A stretch of DNA of 64,000 nt from Plantactinospora endophytica (GCF_016862915.1 NZ_BONW01000005.1:186001-250000), one strand, 5' to 3'. Counted from the first letter of the stretch, positions 34,806-44,333 are shown. Translations and numbers: made by a program. Notes: generated by a model from the letters alone, not told the origin.

Positions 34806-35132
34806 ATGGGTGCGACGGGGTTTCCGAGGGCTTCCCGGGGCGGTGGGCGACTGCGGCTGACCCGGCGGGGACGGCTGGTCGTCACCGTGCTCCTGCTGCT
34901 CCTCGTCGCCGGCCTGGCGGCGGTGCTGTCGCCGGCCTCCCGGGCCGCGGACCCGCCCGGAGCGCCCGAGACGGCGGTGGTCCAACCCGGCGACACGCTC
35001 TGGTCGGTCGCCGAGCGGCACCGACCCGGCCAGCGACCGTTCGCCGTGATCGACGAGATCCGCCGCCTCAACGGGCTGGACGACCACACGGTGCACGCCG
35101 GGCAGCGGCTGGTCCTGCCGGCGGAGCGGTAG
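34806..35132 (+). CDS. SOS-controlled LysM membrane protein (probable ChiZ/DivS-type division inhibitor)
   Basis: The protein has 108 aa. A basic N-terminus (1-23) is followed by one TM helix (25-42) and a single LysM domain (57-105: VVQPGDTLWSVAERH...VIDEIRRLNGLDDHTVHAGQRLVLP). ATG 34806 follows TTGGAGG. In Mycobacterium (Rv2719c/ChiZ) and Corynebacterium (DivS) a small SOS-induced cell-division inhibitor is encoded next to lexA. Position, size, topology and the perfect SOS box fit that role. It would bind peptidoglycan at the septum. The function is inferred from context. Confidence 0.85.
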   Translation: MGATGFPRASRGGGRLRLTRRGRLVVTVLLLLLVAGLAAVLSPASRAADPPGAPETAVVQPGDTLWSVAERHRPGQRPFAVIDEIRRLNGLDDHTVHAGQRLVLPAER

Positions 35133-35255
35133 GTCCAAGAGGCTGCCTTCGGCCGGGTCGCAGCAGCCGTCGTACCGGTGACGCGGCGGGAAGATTTGCG
35201 CGGCACGCCACGCCCCGTTCAACTTGACCTCGGCTCGTCGGCGGCATACGGTCGA

Positions 35256-35303
35256 ACCCTAGATGTAGTAGTGACAAGCGTGTAAGTAGACTAGAAGTTG
35301 GGG
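35256..35303. promoter_or_regulatory. Tandem NrdR boxes upstream of nrdR-nrdJ
   Basis: ACCCTAGATGTAGTAG (35256-35271) and AGACTAGAAGTTGGGG (35288-35303) resemble the 16-bp NrdR palindrome (ACACTAnATnTAGTGT type). They start 32 bp apart, about three helical turns, which is the usual arrangement. They lie about 150 bp before nrdR, leaving a long leader. Confidence 0.75.
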
Positions 35304-35449
35304 TTCCACTACCCGCAGCTCTCAGGTACACCAACATCGCGGGAGCCACTGACGGTGGCTGGCCCGGCGGTGTCGGCTGCCTGTGGGCCGGTCCGCCTTG
35401 CCGGTGGGCCGCGCGCGAGGTGGTCACGGCGGTGTGAAGGAGGTCGGTG

Positions 35450-35959
35450 ATGCGGTGTCCGTACTGCCGGCACGCCGACTCCCGGGTGGTCGACTCGCGG
35501 GAGGCCGATGACGGCCAGTTGATCCGCCGTCGGCGGGCCTGCCCGGAGTGCGGCAAGCGGTTCACCACGGTCGAGGAGCCAGTGCTCGCGGTCGTCAAGC
35601 GGAGCGGGGTCACCGAGCCGTTCAGCCGGACGAAGATCATCGGCGGGGTACGCAAGGCGTGCCAGGGCCGCCCGGTGGACGACGACGCGATCGCCCTGCT
35701 GGCCCAGCGGGTGGAGGAGACGGTCCGGGCCAAGGGCGCGGCCGAGATCCCCAGTCACGACGTGGGGCTCGCCATCCTGGGTCCACTGCGCGAACTGGAC
35801 GAGGTGGCCTACCTCCGCTTCGCCAGCGTTTACCGATCGTTCGAATCGTTGGACGACTTCGAACGGGAGATCGACACGCTGCGGGCGGCGGCGATGGCCC
35901 GGAGCCGGTCGGCGGACGGCGTCGGGGCCGTCCAGCCGGCGGGCGAGCCGGCCAGCTAG
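35450..35959 (+). CDS. nrdR: Transcriptional regulator NrdR
   Basis: The protein has 169 aa. A zinc ribbon (CPYC...CPECGKRF) is followed by an ATP-cone domain ([24 protein letters not shown]). It senses ATP/dATP and represses ribonucleotide reductase genes through the boxes upstream. ATG 35450 has GAAGGAGG 6 nt before it; a GTG 3 nt earlier is less likely. nrdJ follows at 73 bp. Confidence 0.96.
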   Translation: MRCPYCRHADSRVVDSREADDGQLIRRRRACPECGKRFTTVEEPVLAVVKRSGVTEPFSRTKIIGGVRKACQGRPVDDDAIALLAQRVEETVRAKGAAEIPSHDVGLAILGPLRELDEVAYLRFASVYRSFESLDDFEREIDTLRAAAMARSRSADGVGAVQPAGEPAS

Positions 35960-36031
35960 TTCTTTCCGGTAACAAGATCAGCGATTGCCGTACGACGGGA
36001 AGAGTCGTGCGTGCGTAAGGGGGCGGAGAAG

Positions 36032-38890
36032 ATGTCGGGGGAAGGTGTGACAGCAAGTAGGTCACGGACCCGGGCGGCGGCGACGGCCGGCCTGAAGGTC
36101 GAGCGCGTCTGGACCACCGAGGGTGTGCACCCGTACGACGAGGTGGCCTGGGAGCGCCGGGACGTCGTGATGACGAACTGGCGGGACGGCTCGATCAACT
36201 TCGAGCAGCGCGGCGTCGAGTTCCCGGAGTCGTGGAGCGTCAACGCGGCCAACATCGTCACCACGAAGTACTTCCGGGGCGCGGTCGGCACCGCGGAGCG
36301 GGAGTGGTCGCTCAAGCAGCTCATCGACCGGGTGGTGAAGACGTACCGGGTGGCGGGGGAGCAGCACGGCTACTTCGCCGGCCCGGCCGACGCGGAGATC
36401 TTCGAGCACGAGCTGACCTGGATGCTGCTGCACCAGGTGTTCAGCTTCAACTCGCCGGTCTGGTTCAACGTCGGCACCGCGTCGCCGCAGCAGGTGAGCG
36501 CGTGTTTCATCCTGGCCGTCGACGACTCGATGGACTCGATCCTGGACTGGTACAAGGAGGAGGGGCTGATCTTCAAGGGCGGCTCCGGCTCCGGGGTCAA
36601 CCTGTCCCGGATCCGTTCCTCCAAGGAGCTGCTCTCCAGCGGCGGCACCGCCTCCGGTCCGGTCAGCTTCATGCGCGGCGCCGACGCCAGCGCCGGCACC
36701 ATCAAGTCCGGCGGCGCCACCCGGCGGGCCGCGAAGATGGTCATCCTGGACGTCGACCACCCGGACGTCGAGGAGTTCGTGCTCACCAAGGCGCGTGAGG
36801 AGCACAAGATCCGCGCGCTGCGGGACGCCGGGTTCGACATGGACCTCGGCGGCTCCGACATCGTCAGCGTGCAGTACCAGAACGCCAACAACTCGGTCCG
36901 GGTCTCCGACGAGTTCATGCGGGCGGTGCAGGACGGCGGCAAGTTCGACCTGCGCGGCCGGCTGGACGGCGCGGTGATCGAGACCATCGACGCCAAGGGG
37001 CTGTTCCGGACCATCTCCCAGGCCGCCTGGGAGTGCGCCGACCCCGGCCTCCAGTACGACGACACGATCAACGACTGGCACACCTGCCCGGAGACCGGCC
37101 GGATCACCGCCAGCAACCCGTGCTCGGAGTACCTGCACCTGGACAACTCCTCGTGCAACCTGGCCTCGCTCAACCTGATGAAGTTCCTCCGCGCCGACGG
37201 CGGGTTCGAGGTCGCCAAGTTCGTCAGGTCGGTCGAGCTGGTCATCACCGCGATGGACATCTCGATCTGCTTCGCCGACTTCCCGACCGAGAAGATCGGC
37301 GAGACCACCCGGGCGTACCGGCAGCTCGGCATCGGGTACGCCAACCTCGGCGCGCTGCTGATGGCGACCGGCCACCCGTACGACTCGGAGAGCGGACGGT
37401 CGGTGGCCGCCGCGATCACCTCGCTGATGACCGGTACCGCGTACCGCCGCTCGGCCGAGCTGGCCGGCGTGGTCGGCGCCTACGACGGGTACGCCCGCAA
37501 CGCCGAGCCGCACAAGCGGGTGATGCGCAAGCACGCCGCCGCCAACGACGCGATCAAGCCGACCGGCACCGTCGCCACCGAGATCGTCCGGGAGGCCACC
37601 AAGCAGTGGACCCAGGGCAACAAGATCGGTGACAAGTCCGGCTGGCGCAACGCCCAGGCGTCGGTGCTCGCCCCGACCGGCACCATCGGGCTGATGATGG
37701 ACTGCGACACCACCGGTGTCGAGCCGGACCTGGCCCTGGTCAAGTTCAAGAAGCTGGTCGGCGGCGGCTCGATGCAGATCGTCAACCAGACCGTGCCGCG
37801 CGCCCTGCGCAGCCTCGGCTACCCCGAGGAGCAGGTCGAGGCGATCGTCGAGCACATCTCCGAGCAGGGCCACGTCGTCGACGCGCCCGGGCTCAAGCCG
37901 GAGCACTACGCCGTCTTCGACTGCGCGATGGGTCAGCGCTCGATCGCCCCGATGGGGCACGTCCGGATGATGGCGGCGGTGCAGCCGTTCATCTCCGGTG
38001 CGATCTCCAAGACGGTCAACATGCCAGAGTCGGCCACCGTCGAGGAGGTCGAGGAGATCTACTTCGAGGGCTGGAAGCTCGGCCTGAAGGCGCTGGCGAT
38101 CTACCGGGACAACTGCAAGGTCGGCCAGCCGCTCTCCGCCGCCAAGAAGGAGCCGGAGAAGGCGGTCGCGCCGGCCCAGGTGGAGAAGACGGTCGAGAAG
38201 GTCGTCGAGTACCGGCCGGTGCGCAAGCGGCTGCCGAAGAAGCGTCCCTCCGAGACGGTGTCGTTCTCGGTCGGCGGGGCCGAGGGCTACCTCACCGCGT
38301 CGTCGTACCCGGACGACGGGCTCGGCGAGGTCTTCCTCAAGATGTCGAAGCAGGGCTCGACGCTGGCCGGGGTGATGGACGCCTTCTCGGTGGCCATCTC
38401 GATCGGCCTGCAGTACGGAGTGCCGCTGGAGACGTACGTCAGCAAGTTCACCAACATGCGGTTCGAGCCGGCCGGGATGACCGACGACCCGGACATCCGG
38501 ATGGCCGCCTCGGTGATGGACTACATCTTCCGCCGGCTGGCCCTGGACTTCCTGCCCTACGAGCGCCGGGCCGAGCTGGGCATCTTCACCGCCAAGGAGC
38601 GTGCCGCGCAGTTGCGGGCCGAGGCCGAGGCGGAGAGCGCGGTCGACCTGGCCGCGATGGCGGCGTCTGCACCGGTGGAGACGGCCAAGCCGGAGCCGAC
38701 TTCGGAGCAGCAGGTCGAGGTGGTGACGGAACGGCCGGCGCCGAAGGTCGGCTCCTCCACCGAGTTGCTGGAGGCGGTGCTCGGCACGGCGGCGGACGCC
38801 CCGCTCTGCTTCACCTGCGGCACCAAGATGCGCCCCGCCGGTAGCTGCTACGTCTGCGAGGGCTGCGGCTCGACCTCGGGTTGCAGCTAA
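36032..38890 (+). CDS. nrdJ: Vitamin B12-dependent (class II) ribonucleotide reductase
   Basis: The protein has 952 aa. Class II features are CFILAVDDSMDSI, the finger-loop region NPCSEYLHLDNSSCNLASLNL, and the C-terminal redox Cys pairs CFTCGTKM and CYVCEGCGSTSGC. It reduces ribonucleotides to deoxyribonucleotides using adenosylcobalamin and without oxygen. ATG 36032 follows GGGGGCGGAG; a GTG at 36011 would add seven residues. It is in an operon with nrdR. Confidence 0.97.
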   Translation: MSGEGVTASRSRTRAAATAGLKVERVWTTEGVHPYDEVAWERRDVVMTNWRDGSINFEQRGVEFPESWSVNAANIVTTKYFRGAVGTAEREWSLKQLIDRVVKTYRVAGEQHGYFAGPADAEIFEHELTWMLLHQVFSFNSPVWFNVGTASPQQVSACFILAVDDSMDSILDWYKEEGLIFKGGSGSGVNLSRIRSSKELLSSGGTASGPVSFMRGADASAGTIKSGGATRRAAKMVILDVDHPDVEEFVLTKAREEHKIRALRDAGFDMDLGGSDIVSVQYQNANNSVRVSDEFMRAVQDGGKFDLRGRLDGAVIETIDAKGLFRTISQAAWECADPGLQYDDTINDWHTCPETGRITASNPCSEYLHLDNSSCNLASLNLMKFLRADGGFEVAKFVRSVELVITAMDISICFADFPTEKIGETTRAYRQLGIGYANLGALLMATGHPYDSESGRSVAAAITSLMTGTAYRRSAELAGVVGAYDGYARNAEPHKRVMRKHAAANDAIKPTGTVATEIVREATKQWTQGNKIGDKSGWRNAQASVLAPTGTIGLMMDCDTTGVEPDLALVKFKKLVGGGSMQIVNQTVPRALRSLGYPEEQVEAIVEHISEQGHVVDAPGLKPEHYAVFDCAMGQRSIAPMGHVRMMAAVQPFISGAISKTVNMPESATVEEVEEIYFEGWKLGLKALAIYRDNCKVGQPLSAAKKEPEKAVAPAQVEKTVEKVVEYRPVRKRLPKKRPSETVSFSVGGAEGYLTASSYPDDGLGEVFLKMSKQGSTLAGVMDAFSVAISIGLQYGVPLETYVSKFTNMRFEPAGMTDDPDIRMAASVMDYIFRRLALDFLPYERRAELGIFTAKERAAQLRAEAEAESAVDLAAMAASAPVETAKPEPTSEQQVEVVTERPAPKVGSSTELLEAVLGTAADAPLCFTCGTKMRPAGSCYVCEGCGSTSGCS

Positions 38891-38993
38891 CCGGCTGACA
38901 CTGGGGCCGCTGCCGGCTGAGGATCTGGCCTGCGGTGCCCAGCGACGGCTGATGCATCGAACGACGGCCGAACCGTACGACGGCTGACGCGAA

Positions 38994-39041
38994 CGACGGC
39001 GACCGCCCGAACTCCGCAGGGGGTTCGGGCGGTCGCCGTCG
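38994..39041. terminator. Terminator after nrdJ
   Basis: A perfect 19-bp stem (38994-39012 / 39023-39041) with a 10-nt loop lies 100 bp after nrdJ. It is preceded by GACGGCTGA-like short repeats (38945-38998). Confidence 0.9.
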
Positions 39042-39112
39042 CAGCTCCATCGTGAGCAGCGATACACCGCCGGTGGCGGCCGTCGGCGTAACTCCGCTGG
39101 GATCATCGGAAG

Positions 39113-40075
39113 ATGACGATCGCCACGACGTACGTCGAGTTCGGCATACGTGAGGCGCAGGGCGTGTCGCCCGCGTACGAGCGCCTCTCGCTCGCGGTCT
39201 CCCGCGACGACGAACTGCTCGCCCTGATCGGTACGCTGCCGGCGGCCAAGCGGCAGCCGAACCTGCTGTTCAGCGTCGTACGGCTGCTCGGCGGTCCGGT
39301 CGAGGATCCGGCGGCGTTCCACGACTACGTGCTGGCGAACTGGGCGGTGATCGCGGCGGAGCTGCGGAACCGGGCCACCCAGACCAACGAGGCCGGCCGG
39401 TGTGCGGTGCTGCTGCCGGTGCTCGCCGCGCTGCCGCAGCCGCTCGCGCTGCTGGAGGTAGGTGCCTCCGCCGGTCTCTGCCTCTATCCCGACCGCTACG
39501 CCTACCGCTACGGCGACCAGCTCCTCGGCACCGGCGACCCGGTGCTCGACTGCGCGGCCACCGGGCTGACGCCGCCGGACCGGCTGCCCGAGGTGGTGTG
39601 GCGGGCCGGCCTGGACCTGAACCCGCTGGACGTCTCCGATCCCGCCGACGTCGGCTGGCTGGACGCCGTCATCTGGCCGGAACACGCGCACCGGCGGGAC
39701 CGGCTGCGCGCAGCGGCGGCCGTCGCCGTCGCCGAGCCGCCGCTGCTCGTCCGGGGCGATCTGGTGGCGGACCTGCCCGCGCTCGCCGCGCAGGCGCCGG
39801 CCGGCGCGACCCTGGTGGTCTTCCACAGCTCGGTGCTCTACCAGGTGCCGGCGCCGCGCCGGGACGCCTTCGTCGAGGTGGTACGCGGCCTGCCCGGTCA
39901 CTGGATCGCGAACGAGGCTCCCGAGGTGCTGGCGTACAACGGGTTGCCGGAGCCGCCGAGCGGAGCCCTGCACAACGTGCTCGCGTTGGACGGCACGCCG
40001 CTCGCCTGGACCCGGGGGCACGGACAGTCGATCGTCTGGTTCGGCCGGTCTCTTCCGACCGCCACCGTGTCGTAG
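39113..40075 (+). CDS. DUF2332 family protein
   Basis: The protein has 320 aa. It contains the DUF2332 hallmarks EFGIREAQGVSPAYERLSLAVSRDDELL, NLLFSVVRLL and LLEVGASAGLCLYPDRYAYRY. The last motif resembles a methyltransferase glycine loop, but no activity is known. Only 10 bp separate it from the DUF5522 gene, so they are probably co-transcribed. Confidence 0.92.
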   Translation: MTIATTYVEFGIREAQGVSPAYERLSLAVSRDDELLALIGTLPAAKRQPNLLFSVVRLLGGPVEDPAAFHDYVLANWAVIAAELRNRATQTNEAGRCAVLLPVLAALPQPLALLEVGASAGLCLYPDRYAYRYGDQLLGTGDPVLDCAATGLTPPDRLPEVVWRAGLDLNPLDVSDPADVGWLDAVIWPEHAHRRDRLRAAAAVAVAEPPLLVRGDLVADLPALAAQAPAGATLVVFHSSVLYQVPAPRRDAFVEVVRGLPGHWIANEAPEVLAYNGLPEPPSGALHNVLALDGTPLAWTRGHGQSIVWFGRSLPTATVS

Positions 40076-40085
40076 GGTCGGCGCG

Positions 40086-40421
40086 ATGGACGGTACCGGC
40101 AACGTGGCGAGCCGCTCCACCGCGATGGACGGTATGCGTCGGCGGGCGGAGGAGCGGCGTCTGCCGTTGGCGCCCCGACCGCTCGACCGGCCGCACCCGT
40201 CCCGGCTCGCGCCGACGCACCCGGAGCGGGCGCGGATCCTCGCCGCACATTCCGCCGCACTCGCGGCCGGCGAGGCCGGCTATCCCGACCCGGAGACCGG
40301 GCTGTTCGTGCTCACCGCCGGTTTCCTGGCCCGGCGCGGTACCTGCTGCGGACGCGGCTGCCGGCACTGCCCGTACGTTGACGACCCGTACCTCCCGGAC
40401 CCGGTGCCGCCGCCCGACTGA
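40086..40421 (+). CDS. DUF5522 small Cys-rich protein
   Basis: The protein has 111 aa. It has the pattern RLAPTHPERARILAAHSAALAAGEAGYPDPETGLFVLTAGFL followed by TCCGRGCRHCPY, whose Cys cluster may bind metal. This is the DUF5522 signature. An in-frame ATG at 40125 could be the true start. Function unknown. Confidence 0.85.
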   Translation: MDGTGNVASRSTAMDGMRRRAEERRLPLAPRPLDRPHPSRLAPTHPERARILAAHSAALAAGEAGYPDPETGLFVLTAGFLARRGTCCGRGCRHCPYVDDPYLPDPVPPPD

Positions 40422-40591
40422 CTCGTACCGTCCCGGCGGCGGTCCGGCGCGGCCCGGCCGCTCGCTCGCTTGACGGAAGCGCGGGAGTGGGGAGCGGGAG
40501 CGCGGGGAGCGGGGTTTCGCCGGACGGCCCGAACCCGTACGGTGTCCGACGGACTCCCCGGCGCTCAGGCCGGGTCGGTGGGAGGTACGAC

Positions 40592-41140
40592 GTGCGCGGA
40601 CGACTCTGCCTGATTGGCGCCGGTTTGCTGCTGCTCGCCGGCTGTGCCGAGGAGGCCGCGCCGCCGCAGTCGCCCGCCCCGGCGCCGAAGGTGGTACGGC
40701 TGCCCGCGTCGGCGGCCGGCGGTGCCTGCCAACTGCTCGAATATCCGGCGGTCGAGCAGTCCATCGGCACCCTGTTCGAGGTGGCGGCGGCGAGCCGGCA
40801 CGGCAAGACCGACACCTGCGTGCTGCGTGGGGAGGCGGAGCCCCGCCCCGAACTCACGCTGTCGGTGACCCCGACCACCGTCGACGCGTCGATCTTCGCC
40901 GACGAGGTGGTCCCGAGCGGTGGGAAGAGCGTGAAGGGGCTGGGCAAGGCCGCCTACCGCGCCACGGCGGCGCCGACGAAGAGTGCCGGAAGCTCCGTCG
41001 AGATCGGCTGGCTCGCCGGCAACGGCCGCCTGTTCAACCTCCGCTTCACGTTCCCGACCGGGCAGGACCAGGACCAGGCCGACGCCCTCGCGCCCAAGCT
41101 GGTCAACCTGGCGAAGAAGATCGACACGAGCAGCCTCTGA
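40592..41140 (+). CDS. Small lipoprotein of unknown function
   Basis: The protein has 182 aa from GTG 40592, which follows GTGGGAGG. The signal peptide ends in lipobox LLAGC (Cys18). The mature part has a Pro/Ala linker and a compact domain with two Cys (GGACQLLEYPAVEQSIG, KTDTCVLRGE), reminiscent of DUF3558-like lipoproteins, but I do not claim that family. It would be anchored at the outer face of the membrane. Confidence 0.78.
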   Translation: MRGRLCLIGAGLLLLAGCAEEAAPPQSPAPAPKVVRLPASAAGGACQLLEYPAVEQSIGTLFEVAAASRHGKTDTCVLRGEAEPRPELTLSVTPTTVDASIFADEVVPSGGKSVKGLGKAAYRATAAPTKSAGSSVEIGWLAGNGRLFNLRFTFPTGQDQDQADALAPKLVNLAKKIDTSSL

Positions 41141-41184
41141 ACCCTGCCGCCGCGACACCGGCCGGCGAGACGAGCCGGAAGAGG

Positions 41185-41871
41185 TCAGTGCGCGGCGACG
41201 AAGACCCGGGAGGCGACCTCCCGAGGCAGCCGGACCTTGTCGCCGGAGCGGTCGATGGTGACACCGTCACGTTCCTGGGCGACCGTCACCGTCGCACCCG
41301 GGTCCACTCCGGCGGCGTGCAACTGCCGCAGCACGTCGCCGTCCTTCTGGACGCTCTCACAGATCCGTCGGACCACGACGGGGCCGCTCAGGCCGGGGAA
41401 GGCGAGGTTCCGTTCGGCCTCGCTGACCATCTCGACCGGGACGTCGGGGTTGGTGACCAGCGCCTCAAGCCCCGGGATCGGGTTGCCGTACGGCGAACGG
41501 GTGGGCCGGTCGAGCAGCTCGTAGACCTTCTTCTCCACCGAGTCGCTCATCACGTGCTCCCAGCGGCAGGCTTCCTCGTGAGCCTCCTCGTAGGGCATCC
41601 CGATCACGTTGACGAGCAGGAGTTCGGCCAGCCGGTGCTTACGCATCACGGAGATCGCCTGCGTCCGACCGAGCGCGGTGAGCTGGAGGTGGCGGTCGTC
41701 CTCGACGGTCAGCAGACCGTCACGCTCCATCCGGGCGACGGTCTGGCTGACCGTCGGACCACTCTGGCGCAGCCGCTCGGCGATCCGGGCACGCAGCGGC
41801 GGCACACCCTCTTCTTCCAGCTCAAGGATGGTGCGCAGGTACATCTCGGTGGTGTCGACAAGGTCGTTCAC
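41185..41871 (-). CDS. ideR: Iron-dependent repressor IdeR/DmdR1
   Basis: The protein has 228 aa from GTG 41871, chosen for GGGAGG 9 nt upstream and the family N-terminus VNDLVDTTEMYLRTI. With this start the metal ligands fall at Met10, His79, Glu83, His98, Cys102, Glu105 and His106, exactly as in mycobacterial IdeR. The HTH is at 28-50. The C-terminal SH3-like domain is present. With Fe2+ it represses siderophore and iron uptake genes. Confidence 0.95.
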   Translation of the reverse strand: MNDLVDTTEMYLRTILELEEEGVPPLRARIAERLRQSGPTVSQTVARMERDGLLTVEDDRHLQLTALGRTQAISVMRKHRLAELLLVNVIGMPYEEAHEEACRWEHVMSDSVEKKVYELLDRPTRSPYGNPIPGLEALVTNPDVPVEMVSEAERNLAFPGLSGPVVVRRICESVQKDGDVLRQLHAAGVDPGATVTVAQERDGVTIDRSGDKVRLPREVASRVFVAAH

Positions 41872-41968
41872 GTCAGTGGTCCTCCCGGTCACGATGGTAC
41901 CTCGCGGCACCGATAATCACCGTCGCCGAGCCGGGCGGTTCCGCCCCGGATGGTGTTGACTGGACGGC

Positions 41969-42829
41969 GTGTCCGTACCGGATGACCTCCTCGTCGACGT
42001 GACCGGGCTCGCCGCCGAACTGGCGTCGACCGAGCCGCCGGCCGTACTCGACGTCCGCTGGCGGCTCGTCGGGCCGCCCGGCCGCACCGACTATCTGGCC
42101 GGGCACCTGCCCGGCGCGGTCTTCGTCGATCTGGACGCCGAACTGTCCGGACCGCCCGGGGCGGGCGGCCGGCATCCGCTGCCCGACCCGGCGGCGTTGC
42201 AGCGGGTGCTCCGGGCCGCCGGCGTCCGCACCGGCCGCCCGGTGGTGGTCTACGACGGCGGCGACGGGATGGCGGCGGCCCGGGCCTGGTGGACGCTGCG
42301 CTGGGCCGGGCACCGGCAGGTCCGGGTACTCGACGGCGGCTTCCCCGCGTGGGCCGGGGCCGGGCTGCCCGTGGTCACCGAGGCGCCGTCGCCGACGCCG
42401 GGTGACATGACCGTACGGCCGGGCGGGATGCCGGTGCTCGACGCCGGCTCGGCCGCCGAGGTGGCGTCGGACGGTGTGCTGGTCGACGTCCGGGCGGCGG
42501 CGCGCTACCGGGGCGAGAGCGAGCCGGTCGACCCGGTGGCCGGGCACATTCCCGGCGCGGTGAACGTGCCGGCCACCGACTACGTCGGCGTGGACGGCCT
42601 GCTTCCGGCCGCGGATTCGCTCCGGGCGCGGTTCGCCGAGGTGGGCGTCCGGCCCGGGGTACGCGTCGGCGCGTACTGCGGCTCCGGGGTCACTGCCGCG
42701 CAGGCGGTACTCGTCCTGCACCGGGCCGGCTATCCCGAGGCGGCTCTCTACGTCGGCTCGTGGAGCCACTGGATCACCGACCCCGACCGTCCGGTGGCGA
42801 CCGGCGCCGAACCCGGCGACCCGGCGTAG
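41969..42829 (+). CDS. Thiosulfate/3-mercaptopyruvate sulfurtransferase (two-domain rhodanese)
   Basis: The protein has 286 aa and two rhodanese domains. The first has YDGGDGMAAARAWW, with Asp96 at the active-site position. The second has the catalytic loop YCGSGVT (Cys237). SWSHWITDPDRPV follows, as in SseA-type enzymes. It transfers sulfur from thiosulfate or mercaptopyruvate. The GTG start is 97 bp from ideR, which is divergent. Confidence 0.92.
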   Translation: MSVPDDLLVDVTGLAAELASTEPPAVLDVRWRLVGPPGRTDYLAGHLPGAVFVDLDAELSGPPGAGGRHPLPDPAALQRVLRAAGVRTGRPVVVYDGGDGMAAARAWWTLRWAGHRQVRVLDGGFPAWAGAGLPVVTEAPSPTPGDMTVRPGGMPVLDAGSAAEVASDGVLVDVRAAARYRGESEPVDPVAGHIPGAVNVPATDYVGVDGLLPAADSLRARFAEVGVRPGVRVGAYCGSGVTAAQAVLVLHRAGYPEAALYVGSWSHWITDPDRPVATGAEPGDPA

Positions 42830-42915
42830 GGCGTTTCTCTCTCCCCCCGCTCGGGCGGCGCGCGGGGCGCTCCGGAGAACGCGGTCGCGGGTGCTCGCTG
42901 GGGCGACGTGCGACG

Positions 42916-44106
42916 ATGAACAACATGTCGGACGACACGGTGGTGGTCTGGGACGAGAGTCTGCTGACGTACGACCTGGGCGACCACCCGCTCGACCCGG
43001 TACGGGTGGAGCTGACCATGGCCCTGGCCCGGGAACTCGGCGTACTGGACCGCCCCGGCGTACGCCTGGTGGCGCCCACTCCGGCCGACGACGCGGCACT
43101 GGCCCGGGTACACCGTCCGGACTACCTGGACGCGGTCCGGGCGGCCCCGCACGATCCGCTCTTCTCCGGGTACGGTCTCGGCACCACGGACAACCCGATC
43201 TTCGACGGGATGCACGAGTCCAGCGCGCTGGTCGCCGGAGCCAGTCTGGCGGCGGCCGAGGCGGTCTGGCGGGGCGAGGCCCGCCGGGCGGTCAACGTGG
43301 CCGGCGGCCTGCACCACGCCATGCCGAGCCGGGCGGCCGGATTCTGCGTCTACAACGATCCGGCGGTGGCCATCGCCCGGCTGCTCGACCTCGGCGCCGA
43401 ACGGGTGGCCTACGTGGACGTCGACGTGCACCACGGCGACGGGGTGCAGCAGATCTTCTACACCGATCCCCGGGTGCTGACGATCAGCCTGCACGAGACG
43501 CCGTTGGCGCTGTTCCCCGGCACCGGCTTCTCGGACGAGACCGGCGGCCCGGGAGCCGAGGGGAGCGCGGTCAACCTGCCGCTGCCGCCCGGCACCGGTG
43601 ACGCGGGATGGCTGCGGGGCTTCCACGCCACCGTCCCGGCGATGCTGCGCGCGTTCCGGCCGCAGATCCTGGTCACCCAGTGCGGCGCGGACAGTCATCG
43701 GCTGGATCCGTTGGCGGACCTTCGGTTGAGCGTCGACGGCCAGCGGGCGAGCTATCTGGCGCTGCGGGCGCTCGCCGACGAGCTCTGTGACGGGCGCTGG
43801 CTGGCCACCGGCGGCGGCGGGTACGCGCTGGTCGAGGTGGTGCCCCGGGCCTGGACCCACCTGCTCGCGGTGGCCACCGGTGAACCGATCGTGCCGGCCG
43901 CGCTGACTCCGCCGGCCTGGCGGGCGCTGGCTCGGGAGCGCCGCCCCGAACGGGACGTGCCGCTGCGGATGACCGACGACGCGGACGGCTCGTACGAGCC
44001 GTGGCAGCCGACCGGCGAACCGGACGCGGTGGACCGGGCGATCATGGCGACCCGCAAGGCGGTCTTCCCGCTGCACGACCTCGACCCGCAGGATCCCGCA
44101 CTCTGA
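42916..44106 (+). CDS. acuC: AcuC-type class I deacetylase
   Basis: The protein has 396 aa. Histone-deacetylase fold residues are GGLHHAM, YVDVDVHHGDGVQQIFY and CGADSHRLDPLA with the Zn-binding Asp/His set. AcuC removes acetyl groups from acetyl-CoA synthetase and similar proteins. A second ATG three codons later (42925, MSDDTVVVWD) is equally good as a start. It follows the rhodanese gene on the same strand. Confidence 0.92.
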   Translation: MNNMSDDTVVVWDESLLTYDLGDHPLDPVRVELTMALARELGVLDRPGVRLVAPTPADDAALARVHRPDYLDAVRAAPHDPLFSGYGLGTTDNPIFDGMHESSALVAGASLAAAEAVWRGEARRAVNVAGGLHHAMPSRAAGFCVYNDPAVAIARLLDLGAERVAYVDVDVHHGDGVQQIFYTDPRVLTISLHETPLALFPGTGFSDETGGPGAEGSAVNLPLPPGTGDAGWLRGFHATVPAMLRAFRPQILVTQCGADSHRLDPLADLRLSVDGQRASYLALRALADELCDGRWLATGGGGYALVEVVPRAWTHLLAVATGEPIVPAALTPPAWRALARERRPERDVPLRMTDDADGSYEPWQPTGEPDAVDRAIMATRKAVFPLHDLDPQDPAL

Positions 44107-44184
44107 TCCCCCAGGCGGTCTTCGACCCCTCGGCGCTCCGGACCCGGCTACCCGCCCAGGAGTCACTACTCGCCGTCGAGCCCT

Positions 44185-44224
44185 GTCGCAAAATAGTCTC
44201 GAATTAGCGTCGCAAAACTGTCTC
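44185..44224. repeat. AT-rich 16-bp direct repeat pair
   Basis: GTCGCAAAATAGTCTC (44185-44200) and GTCGCAAAACTGTCTC (44209-44224) differ at two positions and are spaced 24 bp. The base composition stands out from the surrounding GC-rich sequence. It could be the remains of an IS end or a regulator site. Confidence 0.7.
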
Positions 44225-44233
44225 ACTATTGCT

Positions 44234-44280
44234 CGCCGCACCGCCGCACCGCCGCACCGCCGCACCGCCGCACCGCCGCA
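44234..44280. repeat. 8-bp microsatellite CGCCGCAC x6
   Basis: Six exact copies of the 8-mer, the last one incomplete, follow the 16-bp direct repeats in the convergent gap between acuC and the TetR gene. Confidence 0.9.
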
Positions 44281-44333
44281 GTGCAGCTCTGTTGTTCTGC
44301 CGCTCTGTCGTTCGTCGCGGTGTTGCTCGGCTG

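Noticed and set aside
35300-35446. Possible cobalamin riboswitch before nrdR-nrdJ
   Set aside because: GAGCCACTGACGG contains GCCACTG like the B12 box, but the rest of the consensus core is missing.
36062-40120. 1352-codon antisense frame over nrdJ
   Set aside because: It is the antisense of nrdJ and DUF2332, with His/Arg/Asp-rich low-complexity composition and no family.
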